NCBI GenBank assembly: GCA_021844645.1
Contig: JAKBTA010000013.1
Span: 1 to 23,848, forward strand
From: Nitrospirota bacterium
GTDB taxonomy: Bacteria; Nitrospirota_A; Leptospirillia; Leptospirillales; Leptospirillaceae
DNA: 23,848 bases
Direction of reading: 5' to 3'
Shown here: positions 22,572 through 23,848 of the stretch, one piece after another
How the letters are laid out: the number at the start of each line of letters is the position of its first letter
How positions within the stretch are numbered: position 1 is the stretch's first letter
Notes under the pieces: generated by a model
Database searches by the model: none
What the model was told of the DNA's origin: nothing
The model's input: the letters and a program-made list of their open reading frames with translations, nothing else
Translations under genes and position numbers: made by a program

Positions 22572-23848
22572 ATGTCTGATCAGGATGATTACCAGAAAAA
22601 AACCACAAGCAACAAATCTGACACCGAATATGCAACGACCTTGTCTGGGGAGGTCAGACTTCAAAAGCTTCTGGCTCACCGAGGAATCACCTCCCGAAGA
22701 AATGCCGAGGAACTGATTGCAGGTGGGCTCGTCACGGTCAATGGAAAGGTGGAAACCACTCCAGGAACAAAGGTCGACCCTCAAAGAGATGTTGTAGTTG
22801 TTGAGGGCAGGATGCTCCCAAGGGAGAAGGAAACATTCCTGTTTCTCTTCTACAAACCCAAGGGCGTCATATCTGCAGTCTTTGACCCCGACGGAAAACC
22901 AACTCTTAAGGACTTCTTCCCCAATATCTCTCCCCTTTTGCATATTGGCAGGCTTGATTTTCAGACCGAGGGCGTTCTGCTTCTGACCAATAACGGAGAC
23001 CTCTCGCAACGAATCCTTCATCCAAGATTTGCGATACCCAGAACCTATCTGGTGAAGATACAAGGCGGGGTCGACCCCAGGCACCTTGATCTTATCCGGC
23101 TTGGTAAGGTCCGGCTTGACGGGCATCCGGTCGCACCGATAGAAGTCGAGCACGAAAGAACGACCGAAACCAATGCATGGTACAGGATCACCCTTACTGA
23201 GGGCAGAAACAGGGAAGTCCGCAGAATTTTTGAAACGTTCAATTATTTCGTTCTCAAACTTACCAGAATTTCCTTTGGCAATCTCGACCTCAAAGGCCTT
23301 GAACCGGGAGAATTCAGGGTTGTATCGCCTGATGAAATCAAACAGCTTCTGAACCCCGAACAACCTTACTCACAGAAATCCTCCCGGGAGAACAATGCCA
23401 GACTCCAAGGCCAGCAAAGAGGTCGCGAATCCAGATCAGAACCCAATGGAAGGTCAAAATATATTGAGGAACGGAATCAACGGACACCTCCTACAGCCGC
23501 CATTATTGAAATAGAAGATCCCTTGTCATCCTCAAAGCACTCTTCTCTGGAAATGGAACCAGTTCAGTCCGAAGATAACCAACACCGCGATGCGAGAAGA
23601 TCGTCTCCGGGCAGGTCCTCCGGCGATCGTTTTCAATCGAGGGAAAGGTCCGAGCGTCCAAGAGAGGGAGGACGTCCCGCTTCTGAAGGCCGCTTTGATT
23701 CGGATAGGCCAAAGAGATCCTTTTCCGACAGACCGAACAGGTCCTCCGGCGATCGTTTTCAATCGAGAGAAAGGTCCGAGCGTCCAAGAGAGGGAGGACG
23801 TCCCGCTTCTGAAGGCCGCTTTGATTCGGACAGGCCGAAGAGATCCTT
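22572..23848 (+). CDS. rluB: RsuA/RluB-family pseudouridine synthase with repeated charged tail, truncated by window edge
   Basis: This enzyme isomerises uridine to pseudouridine in ribosomal RNA. An N-terminal S4 RNA-binding domain (about 28-75, RLQKLLAHRGITSRRNAEEL) leads into the catalytic domain with FYKPKGVIS and GRLDFQTEG, where Asp129 is the nucleophile, then EGRNREVRRIFE. Within the RsuA/RluB/RluE/RluF group, the S4 domain and layout favour RluB, but the target base is not certain. After about residue 265 the protein becomes a hydrophilic, disordered Arg/Ser/Glu/Pro-rich tail. It contains a tandem 42-residue repeat (nucleotides from 23613, period 126) that continues past the window edge; 425 codons are visible. 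The Shine-Dalgarno sequence is weak and guaA ends 15 bp upstream, so it probably belongs to the gua transcript. Confidence 0.9.
   Translation, partial: MSDQDDYQKKTTSNKSDTEYATTLSGEVRLQKLLAHRGITSRRNAEELIAGGLVTVNGKVETTPGTKVDPQRDVVVVEGRMLPREKETFLFLFYKPKGVISAVFDPDGKPTLKDFFPNISPLLHIGRLDFQTEGVLLLTNNGDLSQRILHPRFAIPRTYLVKIQGGVDPRHLDLIRLGKVRLDGHPVAPIEVEHERTTETNAWYRITLTEGRNREVRRIFETFNYFVLKLTRISFGNLDLKGLEPGEFRVVSPDEIKQLLNPEQPYSQKSSRENNARLQGQQRGRESRSEPNGRSKYIEERNQRTPPTAAIIEIEDPLSSSKHSSLEMEPVQSEDNQHRDARRSSPGRSSGDRFQSRERSERPREGGRPASEGRFDSDRPKRSFSDRPNRSSGDRFQSRERSERPREGGRPASEGRFDSDRPKRS
23613..23848 (+). repeat. 126-bp tandem repeat in the pseudouridine synthase tail
   Basis: The unit beginning AGGTCCTCCGGCGATCG starts at 23613 and again at 23739, a period of 126 bp (42 codons). 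The second copy is visible for 110 bp and differs at only three positions. All three are third-codon changes that keep the amino acid (Arg AGG/AGA, Asp GAT/GAC, Pro CCA/CCG). Each unit encodes an RSSGDRFQSRERSERPRE-type sequence, and the shorter motif S-D-R-P-K/N-R-S recurs within the unit. Confidence 0.95.

Noticed and set aside
1..23848. CRISPR arrays, tRNA or rRNA genes, insertion sequences, attachment sites
   Set aside because: I looked for spaced repeats, cloverleaf-like segments, transposase or integrase motifs and terminal repeats in all gaps and saw none.

Overview
This is a gene-dense stretch of bacterial chromosome with roughly balanced base composition. It looks like ordinary core genome rather than a mobile region: I saw no IS element, integrase, tRNA, rRNA or CRISPR array. 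All the recognisable housekeeping genes are bacterial in type (LepA, HisRS, Lon, Nth, Lnt, RF2 with a programmed frameshift, GuaB, GuaA, an RluB-type pseudouridine synthase). Two features are less common: an archaeal/eukaryotic-type ATP-dependent DNA ligase, and a pair of family-15 glycoside hydrolase paralogues. The diderm trait (Lnt), the archaeal-type ligase and the general protein style would suit a Nitrospirota bacterium such as a Leptospirillum relative. That assignment is inference, held at low to moderate confidence. GTG and TTG starts behind strong Shine-Dalgarno sequences are frequent.

Layout. From 1 to 3349 the minus strand carries GH15 paralogue A and then lepA, which runs off the left edge and has its own good sigma70-like promoter. 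Divergently, 3581-6913 on the plus strand holds hisS and GH15 paralogue B only 9 bp apart, so the two GH15 genes bracket hisS head-out. From 12850 down to 6943 the minus strand carries the DNA ligase, a 534-bp structured gap with a doubtful small ORF, and then hsp20, lon and nth with overlapping ends (8 bp and 4 bp). This looks like one protein-quality-control and base-excision-repair operon. The ligase reading frame is broken by one base in a run of ten G (coding strand). The lost frame encodes the conserved motif VI segment.

From 13060 to 16592 the plus strand carries a small secreted Pro/Gly-rich protein of unknown function, lnt, and prfB (RF2) with a textbook CTT-TGA-C autoregulatory frameshift. 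A hairpin separates prfB from a convergent GNAT acetyltransferase (16662-17123, minus). From 17251 onward the plus strand carries a small membrane-anchored protein, a stand-alone Lon N-terminal (LAN) domain protein, an abutting DUF815 AAA+ ATPase, then guaB (own promoter), guaA and an rluB-like gene. The last runs off the right edge inside a charged, tandemly repeated tail.

How the genes relate. guaB-guaA make GMP from IMP. lepA, hisS, prfB and the pseudouridine synthase serve translation. hsp20-lon-nth, with the ligase upstream, form a stress and repair cluster. The LAN protein plus DUF815 ATPase pair resembles the substrate-binding and ATPase parts of Lon encoded as separate, abutting genes without a protease, and is the most plausible candidate here for an uncharacterised functional module.
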